NCBI GenBank assembly: GCA_964483985.1
Contig: CAZADS010000014.1
Span: 1-20,185 of the forward strand
DNA length: 20,185 bases
Source: CAZADS01 sp964483985
GTDB taxonomy: Bacteria > Pseudomonadota > Alphaproteobacteria > Thalassobaculales > Thalassobaculaceae
Reading direction: 5' to 3'
Part shown: positions 7,458 to 15,480 of the stretch, piece after piece
Position numbering within the stretch: position 1 is the first letter of the stretch
Layout: each line of letters opens with the position of its first letter
Translations under genes and position numbers: made by a program
The notes under the pieces: generated by a model
Told to the model about the DNA's origin: nothing
The model's database searches: none
Seen by the model: only the letters and a program-made list of their open reading frames with translations

Positions 7458-8723
7458 ATGAGACGTGCTGTCATTACGGGAATGGGTCTTGTTACGCCGC
7501 TTGGTGTTGGTGTCGAGCGGTGCTGGGGGCGTCTTATTAATGCAGAGTCGGGGATTGTTAAAGTAGACAACTTTGACGTTTCGGATTTACCTTCTAAAAT
7601 TGCGGGTATTGTTCCAGAGGGTCCTACAGAAGCAGGTATGCTTACTGAAAATGATTGGGTGGAGCAGAAGGAACGCCGAAAAATTGATCGTTTTATTATG
7701 TTGGGGATGGTGGCAGCATCTCAGGCTGTTGCTAATTCAGGATGGGTGGCTCGGACAGATGAACAGCGGTGCAGAACAGGAGTGATAATCGGTTCTGGTA
7801 TTGGCGGTTTAAGCCAGATTTATGATAATGCTTTGAAATTGGATCAAGCTGGGCCAAGGAGAATTTCTCCTTTTTTCATTCCTGCTGCCTTAATTAATTT
7901 GGTGTCGGGCCATGTATCTATTCGATTTGGATTTAAAGGGCCCAACCATTCAGTCGTGACGGCTTGTTCAACAGGTGCTCATGCAATAGGTGACGCTGCT
8001 CGATTAATTATGCTCGATGATGCTGATGTTATGATTGCCGGAGGCGCTGAAGCGGCAGTAAACAGGTTGGGTTTTGCTGGGTTTGCTGCTGCTCGGGCCC
8101 TTTCTACTAATTTTAATAATTCTCCAAAAGAAGCATCAAGACCATGGGATGAAAATCGGGATGGGTTCGTGATGGGTGAAGGCGCGGGCGTTGTGGTGGT
8201 CGAGGAGTATGAGCACGCTAAAAGACGAGGGGCTAATATTTATGCAGAGATTATTGGATATGGTATGTCTGGTGACGCTCATCATATAACCGCTCCGTCT
8301 GATGATGGCGATGGGGCTTATCGATCAATGGCTAATGCAATAAAAAAATCAAAACTATCTGTTGGGCAAATAGATTATATTAATGCACATGGTACATCCA
8401 CGCCCATAGGCGATATGATTGAACTAAACGCAGTACGGCGACTTTTTGATGAGAATATAGGTAAGTTATCCATGTCATCTACAAAATCAGCAATAGGACA
8501 TTTATTGGGGGCGGCGGGCAGTGTGGAGGCAATATTTTCTATTTTAGCTATTCGTGATGGAATTGTACCACCAACCCTTAATCTTGATAAGCCTTCGGAA
8601 GGTTGCGACGTAATCGATTTAGTTAGACTCCGAGCTCGCAAAAGAGAAATTAGGGCCGTGCTTTCTAACTCGTTTGGTTTCGGAGGCACAAACGCTTCTC
8701 TAATTTTTTGTGCACCCGAATAG
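7458..8723 (+). CDS. fabF: 3-oxoacyl-ACP synthase II FabF
   Basis: This is beta-ketoacyl-ACP synthase II, a 421-residue thiolase-fold enzyme that condenses malonyl-ACP with acyl-ACP. The catalytic triad is visible: Cys170 in VTACSTGAHAIG, His311 in NAHGTSTPIGD and His348 in KSAIGHLLGAAGSVE. The glycine-rich C-terminal SFGFGGTNASL is also present. The N-terminus RRAVITGMGLVTPLG matches FabF, as does the length, and adjacency to acpP favours FabF over FabB. There is no clear Shine-Dalgarno ahead of ATG 7458. mltG starts seven bases after the stop codon, so the two are probably co-transcribed. Confidence 0.97.
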   Translation: MRRAVITGMGLVTPLGVGVERCWGRLINAESGIVKVDNFDVSDLPSKIAGIVPEGPTEAGMLTENDWVEQKERRKIDRFIMLGMVAASQAVANSGWVARTDEQRCRTGVIIGSGIGGLSQIYDNALKLDQAGPRRISPFFIPAALINLVSGHVSIRFGFKGPNHSVVTACSTGAHAIGDAARLIMLDDADVMIAGGAEAAVNRLGFAGFAAARALSTNFNNSPKEASRPWDENRDGFVMGEGAGVVVVEEYEHAKRRGANIYAEIIGYGMSGDAHHITAPSDDGDGAYRSMANAIKKSKLSVGQIDYINAHGTSTPIGDMIELNAVRRLFDENIGKLSMSSTKSAIGHLLGAAGSVEAIFSILAIRDGIVPPTLNLDKPSEGCDVIDLVRLRARKREIRAVLSNSFGFGGTNASLIFCAPE

Positions 8724-8730
8724 ATCATAA

Positions 8731-9708
8731 ATGGGGCGGTTGTTAATATCGTTAATTTATGCAACTTTCGCGTTATTTCTATTAGGTTTACTCGGTTTCG
8801 GGTGGGGTTATGCCGAATTTACTAGGCCGGGTCCGCTAAAGGTATCCAGAGTGGTTGTGATTCCTCAGGGTTTAAGGTTGGACAGGATTGCAAAAACGTT
8901 AGAGAATGTTGGTGTGATTCAATATCCCGTACTTTTCATTATGGCTGCGAAGATCACTGGGCAATCTCGCGATTTAAAAGCCGGGGAATATAGATTCCCA
9001 GCGGACGTAAGCCCTCGCACCGTTGTCTCAATATTGATACAAGGAAAAACCGTCGCGCGAAGACTCACTTTTATAGAGGGCCTTAGCGTTACTCAGATTG
9101 TAGAAAAGATAAACAAAAGCGATGGTTTGTTAGGTGATATCGAAATACTTCCAGATGAAGGAAGCCTTCTTCCAGAGACGTATTATTTTTCGTTCGGAGA
9201 CCGTCGTAAAGATTTAGTAATGAGAATGGCTAAGGAAATGCAATTGTTTTTATCGAAAACATGGCAAAATCGGAGTTTAAATTTACCCTATAGTACGCCA
9301 AAAGAGGCTTTAATAATTGCGTCGATGATAGAAAAAGAAACAGGCATTAAAGGAGAACGAGCACTGATTTCCGGAGTGTTCGTTAATCGGTTACGAAAAC
9401 GTATGCGGTTACAATCCGATCCCACTGTAGCTTATGGATTGAGGCATCAAAAGCTTGGGCGTGAGTTAACTAAACAGGACCTTTCACAATATACTCCCTA
9501 CAACACTTATCTGATTTCGGGTCTCCCCCCGACCCCAATTTGTAATCCTGGTAAAGCATCGATTGTTGCTGCGCTTAATCCTAGACCAAGCAAGTTTTTT
9601 TATTTCGTTGCTAATGGATCTGGCGGACATGCGTTCGCTACAACATTGGAAGAACATAACCAAAATGTTGCAAGATGGCGCAGATTAAAGAATTCTATTG
9701 CGAACTAG
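8731..9708 (+). CDS. mltG: Endolytic murein transglycosylase MltG
   Basis: This is an inner-membrane lytic transglycosylase (YceG/MltG family) that cleaves nascent glycan strands and is thought to set their length. It has 325 residues. One N-terminal membrane helix (about 5-27) is followed by a periplasmic LysM-like region (about 40-105) and the YceG catalytic domain. The catalytic glutamate is Glu201 in ASMIEKETG, matching E. coli Glu218. Other conserved blocks are LLPETYYF, GVFVNRLRKRMRLQSDPTVAYG, YNTYLISGLPPTPICNPG and YFVANGSGGHAFATTLEEHN. It follows fabF directly, a common arrangement in alphaproteobacteria. Its last 14 bases overlap the 3' end of the convergent dehydrogenase gene. Confidence 0.96.
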   Translation: MGRLLISLIYATFALFLLGLLGFGWGYAEFTRPGPLKVSRVVVIPQGLRLDRIAKTLENVGVIQYPVLFIMAAKITGQSRDLKAGEYRFPADVSPRTVVSILIQGKTVARRLTFIEGLSVTQIVEKINKSDGLLGDIEILPDEGSLLPETYYFSFGDRRKDLVMRMAKEMQLFLSKTWQNRSLNLPYSTPKEALIIASMIEKETGIKGERALISGVFVNRLRKRMRLQSDPTVAYGLRHQKLGRELTKQDLSQYTPYNTYLISGLPPTPICNPGKASIVAALNPRPSKFFYFVANGSGGHAFATTLEEHNQNVARWRRLKNSIAN

Positions 9709-10492
9709 GGTTAGTATGAGCGTCCACAGTTTTATATGGAAGATAACCTATTATGGATTCTGTTAATTGGGTAGGTAAAACGCCGAGTGTCCAGCTTAAA
9801 AGGCGCATTTGCCAAGGAAAGGAAATTCTGGATTTCTCCATCACAAGTCCTTTCTGGATGATTTTGGTGGCTTTTTTTACATCCATTAGGAATGGCATTG
9901 GAAAAGAGTTTTTGGCTGTCATGGGAGTGGCTACGAACCCTGGGCAGACCACTGAAATGCTTATGCCATATTGTTTAGCCCGAAGGTGAAAGCCTTCTCC
10001 TAGAACACGTATCGCTGCTTTGCTGGCGCAATAAGCTGGAGCGCCGGGCAGGCCTCGAAAACTAGCCATCGAGCTTACTATTGCAATTTGCCCGTGCATC
10101 CGAGCACTCATGGTTTCTAAAGCAGGTAACAAAGTATTCAAGACGCCATTTAAATTAACTGAAAATAATTGCTCAATCTGATCGTAGGGTTCGCAGATAT
10201 TCTCAGCCATTGTCGCTATCGAAATTCCAGCGTTAGCTATAACGAGATCTAATGGCGATTTTTTATCTGCATCATGAACCCACTGCTTCATAGAAGGCTG
10301 GTCGGTGACATCGATAATTGCGATCTCTGTTTCCGAACCCATAGCAGTACATTTTTGTTTGCATTCGGACAATCGGCTTTTATTTCGCCCAGTTAAAAAT
10401 AGTCTTACCCCTGGTGCTGCGTAAGAGACAGCTAATTCAAAACCTAATCCGCTAGATGCGCCGGTTATTAAAATTGATTTGGGGTGTTTCAT
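9695..10492 (-). CDS. Short-chain dehydrogenase/reductase, substrate unknown
   Basis: This is a 265-residue classical short-chain dehydrogenase. The cofactor motif is TGASSGLG (10-17), NAG is at 87-89, and the catalytic residues are Asn113, Ser141, Tyr154 and Lys158 (YCASK). The Arg36 after the second strand (TGRNKSR) suggests NADP(H) preference. Beyond the core, the C-terminal part with WQMRLLSWTLGVLP resembles the DltE-like/YqjQ-like branch, whose substrates are mostly unknown, so I give no substrate. The start is ATG at 10492, preceded by GAGGA five bases away; in-frame starts further upstream, at 10504 and 10606, would add a non-family N-terminus. It is the only leftward gene between mltG and gmk and is convergent with mltG, so it likely forms its own transcription unit. 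Confidence 0.88.
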   Translation of the reverse strand: MKHPKSILITGASSGLGFELAVSYAAPGVRLFLTGRNKSRLSECKQKCTAMGSETEIAIIDVTDQPSMKQWVHDADKKSPLDLVIANAGISIATMAENICEPYDQIEQLFSVNLNGVLNTLLPALETMSARMHGQIAIVSSMASFRGLPGAPAYCASKAAIRVLGEGFHLRAKQYGISISVVCPGFVATPMTAKNSFPMPFLMDVKKATKIIQKGLVMEKSRISFPWQMRLLSWTLGVLPTQLTESIIGYLPYKTVDAHTNPSSQ

Positions 10493-10606
10493 TACATTCC
10501 TCATAAAGCTTGGCAATATGTAATTTTTATCTTTACTAGGTTGTTGGTTTGGTGCGGTCAATATATAGTGTATATGACACCTAAAGATACAATATAATGG
10601 CATCAT
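10493..10606. promoter_or_regulatory. Divergent SDR / yicC promoter region
   Basis: Rightward, a perfect -10 hexamer TATAAT at 10593-10598 lies only eight bases before the yicC ATG, with no good -35 at the usual distance. Initiation at about 10605 would give a message with almost no leader. Leftward, TTGACC (10561-10556) matches five of six -35 bases and is followed 17 bases later by TAGTAA, a weak -10. A small inverted repeat, ATATA-GTG-TATAT (10563-10575), sits between the two and could be an operator or chance. Confidence 0.45.
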
Positions 10607-11521
10607 ATGACATTACAAAGCATGACTGGCTACGCCTACGTGGAAGGAAAGATAGATATTATTCCGAGTGGGAAAACTTTGGTTTGGAATTGGGAGTTGA
10701 AAAGCGTAAATGCTAGAGGTCTGGATCTCCGTTTTCGATTGCCTAATGGCTTTGAAGGTTTGGAGCAAAAATGCAGGCGTTTATTAACGGATTCCTTTTC
10801 TAGAGGAACGATAACAGTTCATTTGAATATGCCACATCAACAGGATGCTGTCGCGCCTATTATTAATACAAAATTGCTAGATGGTCTTTTAAATTTGCAA
10901 AATGAATTAGAGGCCAAGGGGTTGGTCTTTCCCTCGCCGCCACGTCTCGACGTGCTGCTTACAATACGCGGAATAGTGGAATTTAAGAATAATTTTGAAC
11001 TAAATCAGTCGGAAAAGCAGGAAATTGATGAAACTCTAATTAGTAGTTTTCGCGAAAGTATACGCGAATTAACTGAAAACAGGGCGGATGAAGGTGGAAG
11101 AATTTATGTGGTGCTAAATGAAACCGTTTTGTTAATGGAGAAATTACGGGACAAAGCGATAGAATCTGCTGAAAGTCACCCAGATATTCGTCGCCAACGA
11201 ATTAATAATCAAGTGGAAGAAATTCTGGCCGGAGACAGAAGGATAGACGAAGAGCGTTTGATTCAGGAGCTTGCGTTTATTTTGTCAAAGAGTGATGTCA
11301 AGGAGGAGATTGATCGATTGGAATCCCACCTAAAAGCTTGTCGTGCACTCTTGGAGTCGGGCAACAAGGTGGGACGGCGATTAGATTTCCTGTGCCAAGA
11401 ACTGAATAGAGAGGCCAACACGGTTTGTGCTAAATCGTTGGATTTAGCCCTTACAAATATAGCTATAGAATTTAAATCCAAGATCGAACAGTTTAGGGAG
11501 CAAATACAGAATGTTGAATAG
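10607..11521 (+). CDS. yicC: YicC family endoribonuclease
   Basis: This is a 304-residue YicC-like protein; the E. coli YicC has been described as an endoribonuclease acting in RNA turnover. The N-terminal signature MTLQSMTGYA and the following ELKSVNARGLDLRFRLP define the first domain (about 1-160). The C-terminal DUF1732 region is very well conserved: KEEIDRLESHLKACR, then GRRLDFLCQELNREANTVCA and IEQFREQIQNVE. ATG at 10607 has no Shine-Dalgarno and sits just after a TATAAT box, so it may be translated as a leaderless message. gmk follows after nine bases, the same pairing as in many bacteria. Confidence 0.95.
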   Translation: MTLQSMTGYAYVEGKIDIIPSGKTLVWNWELKSVNARGLDLRFRLPNGFEGLEQKCRRLLTDSFSRGTITVHLNMPHQQDAVAPIINTKLLDGLLNLQNELEAKGLVFPSPPRLDVLLTIRGIVEFKNNFELNQSEKQEIDETLISSFRESIRELTENRADEGGRIYVVLNETVLLMEKLRDKAIESAESHPDIRRQRINNQVEEILAGDRRIDEERLIQELAFILSKSDVKEEIDRLESHLKACRALLESGNKVGRRLDFLCQELNREANTVCAKSLDLALTNIAIEFKSKIEQFREQIQNVE

Positions 11522-11530
11522 AGAATACTA

Positions 11531-12169
11531 GTGAACGCTATGCGAATAAAGAGACGTGGATTAATGCTTGTGCTTTCGTCTCCGTCAGGGGCAGGGAAAA
11601 CTAGTATTTCTCGTAGACTACTTGCGCTGGACGGTAAGTTAGAAATGTCGGTATCTGCTACAACCCGCCCACGACGACCAGGTGAGGTACACGGTGTAGA
11701 TTATCATTTTCTGGAAACTGTTGACTTTAGATCATTAATTGAACGTGATGAATTTCTCGAACACGCGAAGGTATTTGAATATTATTATGGGACTTTGCGT
11801 GCACCAGTAGAACAAGCATTAGCAAAAGGAAGAGATGTCTTATTCGATATTGATTGGCAGGGCACACAGCAATTGGCTGAACAGAGTGGGAACGATTTAG
11901 TTCGCGTTTTCATATTGCCACCATCAACTTCTGAATTACAGCGTCGATTACTTTCCCGGGCTCGAGATCCACAAACGGTGGTCGCCGCGCGCATGGCTAA
12001 AGCCATGGATGAAATTAGTCATTATCCCGAATATGATTATATAATCGTCAATCAAAGGCTAGACGAAAGCGTTGCGAAAGTGCAGTCAATTTTGACTTCG
12101 GAACGATTGAGACGAACGCGGCAAATTGGATTAACCAGTTTCGTCCGAAATTTGCGAGATTGGCAGTGA
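11531..12169 (+). CDS. gmk: Guanylate kinase
   Basis: This is guanylate kinase, which phosphorylates GMP to GDP with ATP and so also feeds (p)ppGpp precursors. It has 212 residues. The P-loop SSPSGAGKT is at 16-24; the GMP-binding part is SVSATTRPRRPGEVHGVDYHF; FLEHAKVFEYYYGT and DVLFDIDWQGTQQL follow, and the lid/ATP part is RARDPQTVVAARMAKAMDEI with YDYIIVN. The start is uncertain: GTG at 11531 has a weak AGAG upstream, whereas ATG at 11540 would drop three residues (MNA) and has no ribosome-binding site. The 3' end overlaps the convergent rsmA by 39 bases. Confidence 0.95.
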   Translation: MNAMRIKRRGLMLVLSSPSGAGKTSISRRLLALDGKLEMSVSATTRPRRPGEVHGVDYHFLETVDFRSLIERDEFLEHAKVFEYYYGTLRAPVEQALAKGRDVLFDIDWQGTQQLAEQSGNDLVRVFILPPSTSELQRRLLSRARDPQTVVAARMAKAMDEISHYPEYDYIIVNQRLDESVAKVQSILTSERLRRTRQIGLTSFVRNLRDWQ

Positions 12170-13015
12170 TGGTATCTTTGTTTCAAGTGCTCGTGCAAGT
12201 CTGCAGAACTCTTCGATAGTTAATGATTGTGGTCTTCTCTGCGGTTCGATTTCAGCGGCTAAAAGCAGTGAGTCCCCTCCGAATTTTTTGAGACTACTTC
12301 GCAACATTTTTCGGCGTTGGTTAAAGGCTGTACTGGTCAGAATTTCCAGGACATTTCGGTTTACAGAAAATAAAGACTTTTTATAAGGTGTTAATTGAAT
12401 TAGCGTTGAAGTTACTTTCGGTCGGGGAGTGAAGGCTGATGCGGGAACATCAAACAAAATGGCTGGTTGAGTTAGCAATTGTACAATTATGGATAATCGG
12501 CTGTAATCAAAGCGACCTGCAGGGGCACACATTCGCATAGCAACTTCTTTTTGAACCATGACAGTTATTTTATCGAAATCTTGAGGTTTGCGGAGACAAT
12601 TTATTATTAACCGAGTAGCTATGTTGTAGGGTAAATTTGCTATTAGGTAGCGAGGTTTACTACCTAAATCTCCCATATTGACGTTTAACGCATTCCCTTG
12701 AATTAAAGTTAGGTAATCACCAGCAGTATTTTTTAACTGGGACAAAGCTGCGATGGCACGAGAATCCTGCTCTATAGCAATAATGTTTTTTGCTCCCTCT
12801 AGAATAAGAGCTCGGGTAAGTCCGCCTGGTCCTGGGCCGACTTCTATCGTCGTTCCAGCATCGGTTACTCCCGCCGAGCGAGCAATTCTTCGGGTTAAAT
12901 TTAGGTCCAATAGAAAATTTTGTCCCAATCGTTTTCGAGCTGATAACTTGTTTGTTGCTATTACATCTCGTAGAGGTGGCAACGCTTCTACCCGTTTTGC
13001 GATAAAGTTAGTCAA
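12131..13015 (-). CDS. rsmA: 16S rRNA dimethyladenosine transferase RsmA (KsgA)
   Basis: This is the SAM-dependent enzyme that dimethylates two adjacent adenines (1518/1519 in E. coli) near the 3' end of 16S rRNA during small-subunit assembly. With the start used here it has 294 residues. Diagnostic blocks are LSARKRLGQNFLLD (24-37), SAM motif I EVGPGPGGLT (58-67), the catalytic NLPYNIATRL (from 127) and the C-terminal AFNQRRKMLRSSLK. No ATG or GTG occurs in the N-terminal region. TTG at 13015-13013 overlaps the pdxA stop codon as TTGA, a coupling arrangement, and CGGA lies a few bases upstream. A second TTG at 13030 would add five residues. The 3' end runs 39 bases into gmk from the opposite side. 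Confidence 0.94.
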   Translation of the reverse strand: MTNFIAKRVEALPPLRDVIATNKLSARKRLGQNFLLDLNLTRRIARSAGVTDAGTTIEVGPGPGGLTRALILEGAKNIIAIEQDSRAIAALSQLKNTAGDYLTLIQGNALNVNMGDLGSKPRYLIANLPYNIATRLIINCLRKPQDFDKITVMVQKEVAMRMCAPAGRFDYSRLSIIVQLLTQPAILFDVPASAFTPRPKVTSTLIQLTPYKKSLFSVNRNVLEILTSTAFNQRRKMLRSSLKKFGGDSLLLAAEIEPQRRPQSLTIEEFCRLARALETKIPSLPISQISDETG

Positions 13016-14034
13016 TTGATTCCGTTGCAAAGGTGAGAATTACGTTTCTTGGCTATGTCGGAAGCCAATCGAAGAGCTGTTGATAGACTTTGTGGGTTGG
13101 CCATTCCTGAACCTGCTATATCTAGGGCAGTTCCATGATCGGGGGATGTCCGTATAAAGGGCAAGCCTATGGTTACATTTACACTGCCCCAGAAATCAAG
13201 TGTTTTAATGGGAATTAGTGCTTGGTCATGATACATACAAATCGCCGCGTCAAATGTCTTCCTAGCTTCAGCGTGAAATATGCTATCGGCAGCAACTGGT
13301 CCAAAGATATTAATTCCTTGTTTATGAAAATCGCTGACGACAGGCTCAATTATATTAATTTCCTCTATCCCAATAGAGCCGCCTTCACCAGCATGTGGAT
13401 TTAGTCCAGTTACTAAAACTCGAGGTTTTGGGATACCAAAATCTTTTCTAAGTGATTGGATTGTAGTTGAAACTGTTTTCGCTATAAGTTCTTTTGTCAG
13501 AAGTTTAGCTACTCGATTAATTGGTTCGTGTATGGTGACGGGAATTACGCGCAATGTTTTAGATGTTAGCATCATAACGGGGTAGCAATTCTCTCCGGCA
13601 AGGCTTGATAAAAATTCTGTATGGCCAGGGTATTTGAAACCGGATTGTTTCAAGGTTTGTTTATGCACGGGGTTGGTAACTAATCCACTCGCTTTGCCGT
13701 TATATATGAATTCAACAGCTTTACGGATGGAATCGATTACGGACTTTGCATTTTCCACAGCCGGTCTTCCCGGTGGACAAGGTATTGGAAATTGAAAGGG
13801 TAACACAGGTAAGCCGCGGTTAAAATTGGCAATTGTTTCGGTTGGATCTTTTATCGTAATGATAGGAATTTTGCTTCCACAGACGTCGGCCGTTTCACGA
13901 ATTCTCTGGGGTTCATCCAACAAAAAAAACGGAGGAACGTTGCCATTTTCCCAAGCTTTAACAGCTACTTCGGCACCGATTCCGGCCGGTTCTCCTGGTG
14001 TTAAAACTATCGGTAGATTGCTGTCCGAATTCAT
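13012..14034 (-). CDS. pdxA: 4-hydroxythreonine-4-phosphate dehydrogenase PdxA
   Basis: PdxA oxidises 4-phosphohydroxy-L-threonine in the DXP-dependent route to pyridoxal 5'-phosphate. The protein has 340 residues. The N-terminal TPGEPAGIGAEV motif, the substrate pair His138-Thr139 in PGHTEFL, and three metal-binding histidines (His169 in TIHEPI, His214 in LNPHAGEGG, His269 in MYHDQA) are all present and lie three residues beyond the E. coli numbering. The C-terminal FIRTSPDHGTALDIAG block is intact. ATG at 14034 lies 30 bp after the surA stop codon and has a weak GAAG upstream. The surA-pdxA-rsmA order is widespread in proteobacteria. Confidence 0.96.
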   Translation of the reverse strand: MNSDSNLPIVLTPGEPAGIGAEVAVKAWENGNVPPFFLLDEPQRIRETADVCGSKIPIITIKDPTETIANFNRGLPVLPFQFPIPCPPGRPAVENAKSVIDSIRKAVEFIYNGKASGLVTNPVHKQTLKQSGFKYPGHTEFLSSLAGENCYPVMMLTSKTLRVIPVTIHEPINRVAKLLTKELIAKTVSTTIQSLRKDFGIPKPRVLVTGLNPHAGEGGSIGIEEINIIEPVVSDFHKQGINIFGPVAADSIFHAEARKTFDAAICMYHDQALIPIKTLDFWGSVNVTIGLPFIRTSPDHGTALDIAGSGMANPQSLSTALRLASDIAKKRNSHLCNGIN

Positions 14035-14064
14035 CCGAATTTACTTCTTCATAAAGTTTGCCGA

Positions 14065-15351
14065 TCAGATTCTTATTTCTATGAATGCTGAGCTTCGTAG
14101 GTCTTGTATGTAACGCCGAGCAAAGTTTTCTAACCTTTGACCTTGAAGCCGTTGTTTAATAAAAGTTCTAGAAGGTATATTGCTTGGTCCATTGGCTCGT
14201 TCACATACCATTATCACTACGAAACCTGATGCTAATTGTAATGGTTTACTGGGTGTGTTCAGTTCAAGCTTTAGAGCAATTTCTCTTAGGTGGGGTGAAA
14301 GTTCCTTCACTAGGAAGTTACCTAATTCGGCCCTCGCCGGAGATTTCCATTTTTTCGCTAATTGTTTCATTTGCCCACAATTTTTCGCTTGAGTAGAAAC
14401 TTCGGTCGCCACTTCGCGTACCTTAGCAATTTCCTTTTGGGTTGCCGAATTAGGTATCGGTAGAACTACCTGATTCAACCGCACACGAGTTTTTAATGTA
14501 TCAATAGGTTTAAGAACCCGAGTTTCTTCAAGCTTAATTATATGGTAACCGAATAGAGTTCGTATTGGCTTGCTTATTTCACCTGGATTTAATTGTTGTA
14601 TTGAGGTGTCAAGTTCGTCGGCTAATTGCCCTGAAAAGATCCATCCTATCCGTCCCCCTTGTTTCGCGCTTACTGCGTTAGAGAATTCCTGGGCGACGGC
14701 TGAAAAATTAGCACCAGATATTATTTCACCGTGCAATCGTTCTGCAAATTTCGATATTTCTTTTTCCGTTGCCGGATCATCTACATTGAGTAAAATTTCA
14801 GATAAAAAATACTGTTTCTTGCCAAGATTTTTGTTGAATCTTTCTATTATTTCATCGACCTCTTCTTCGCTAATTTCGGAAATACTGGAAAATTGGCGCT
14901 GAACGAGCTTGGTCCAAGCTAGTGAGGCATAGATCTGACCTATAGCACTTAATTTGTTAATGCCATTTGTTTTTAAAAAATTTTCAAAGGTGCCCATGGG
15001 AATTCGAATTCTTTTTTCCATTATCTCCCGAGCGTTAGACATATCCGCATCGGAAACTGATATTCGGAGACGCTTTGCCTCCTGGACCTCAAGCTTTTCG
15101 TCAATTAGTTGTTTTAATATTTGTGATTTTAAACGGTTTTGAGTCTGTAATGTGTTTGGTAATTTGGATAGGGTTATTACCAAATGAATTCGATCGTTTA
15201 GGTCTCGCGAAGATATAATTTGATCGTTTACTATAGCAGCGATCCGTTGAACTTCTTCCGCTTGGACTAAGAATGAACCACAAAATTTCGAAACGCTCAA
15301 AAATAGTAGGATAACGAAAACGATAACAGTGCGGGGAATTGAGATTTTCAT
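14065..15351 (-). CDS. surA: Periplasmic chaperone / peptidyl-prolyl isomerase SurA
   Basis: SurA escorts unfolded outer-membrane proteins, including LptD, across the periplasm. The protein has 428 residues. A Sec signal peptide (about 1-31, cleavage probably after VQA) precedes a SurA N-terminal domain (about 32-175) that begins RIAAIVNDQIISSRDL. A parvulin-type domain is at about 179-277, with the typical GGRIGWIFSGQL and GYHIIKLEE. A second, degenerate parvulin-like segment runs from about 286 to 385, and a C-terminal helix region (FIKQRLQGQRLENFARRYI) completes the chaperone core. ATG at 15351 has no strong ribosome-binding site. It lies directly downstream of lptD, a partner both in function and in most genomes. 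Confidence 0.93.
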   Translation of the reverse strand: MKISIPRTVIVFVILLFLSVSKFCGSFLVQAEEVQRIAAIVNDQIISSRDLNDRIHLVITLSKLPNTLQTQNRLKSQILKQLIDEKLEVQEAKRLRISVSDADMSNAREIMEKRIRIPMGTFENFLKTNGINKLSAIGQIYASLAWTKLVQRQFSSISEISEEEVDEIIERFNKNLGKKQYFLSEILLNVDDPATEKEISKFAERLHGEIISGANFSAVAQEFSNAVSAKQGGRIGWIFSGQLADELDTSIQQLNPGEISKPIRTLFGYHIIKLEETRVLKPIDTLKTRVRLNQVVLPIPNSATQKEIAKVREVATEVSTQAKNCGQMKQLAKKWKSPARAELGNFLVKELSPHLREIALKLELNTPSKPLQLASGFVVIMVCERANGPSNIPSRTFIKQRLQGQRLENFARRYIQDLRSSAFIEIRI

Positions 15352-15480
15352 TTTTCAGTGTCGTAATTAGTTTTGAAGTGTAAGTGTTGATTTAATCTTT
15401 ATATTAACGGGCTTTTTATACTACAACTGTAAGCAATCCACATTAGTCAAAAGTATTTCGATCAATTAAATTTAGAATGG
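15352..15480 (-). promoter_or_regulatory. surA: lptD-surA spacer with candidate surA promoter
   Basis: This 129-base gap is much longer than the other spacers in the leftward block. On the minus strand, TTGTAG (15426-15421), a 17-base spacer and TATAAA (15403-15398) form a plausible promoter with a five-of-six -10 but a weak -35. It would give surA-pdxA-rsmA its own promoter, with a leader of about 40 bases. There is no clear terminator after lptD. Confidence 0.3.

Noticed and set aside
9519..9535. GC-rich inverted repeat GGGTC / GACCC inside mltG
   Set aside because: Only five paired bases, entirely within the conserved SGLPPTP coding region, and no T-run; expected by chance.
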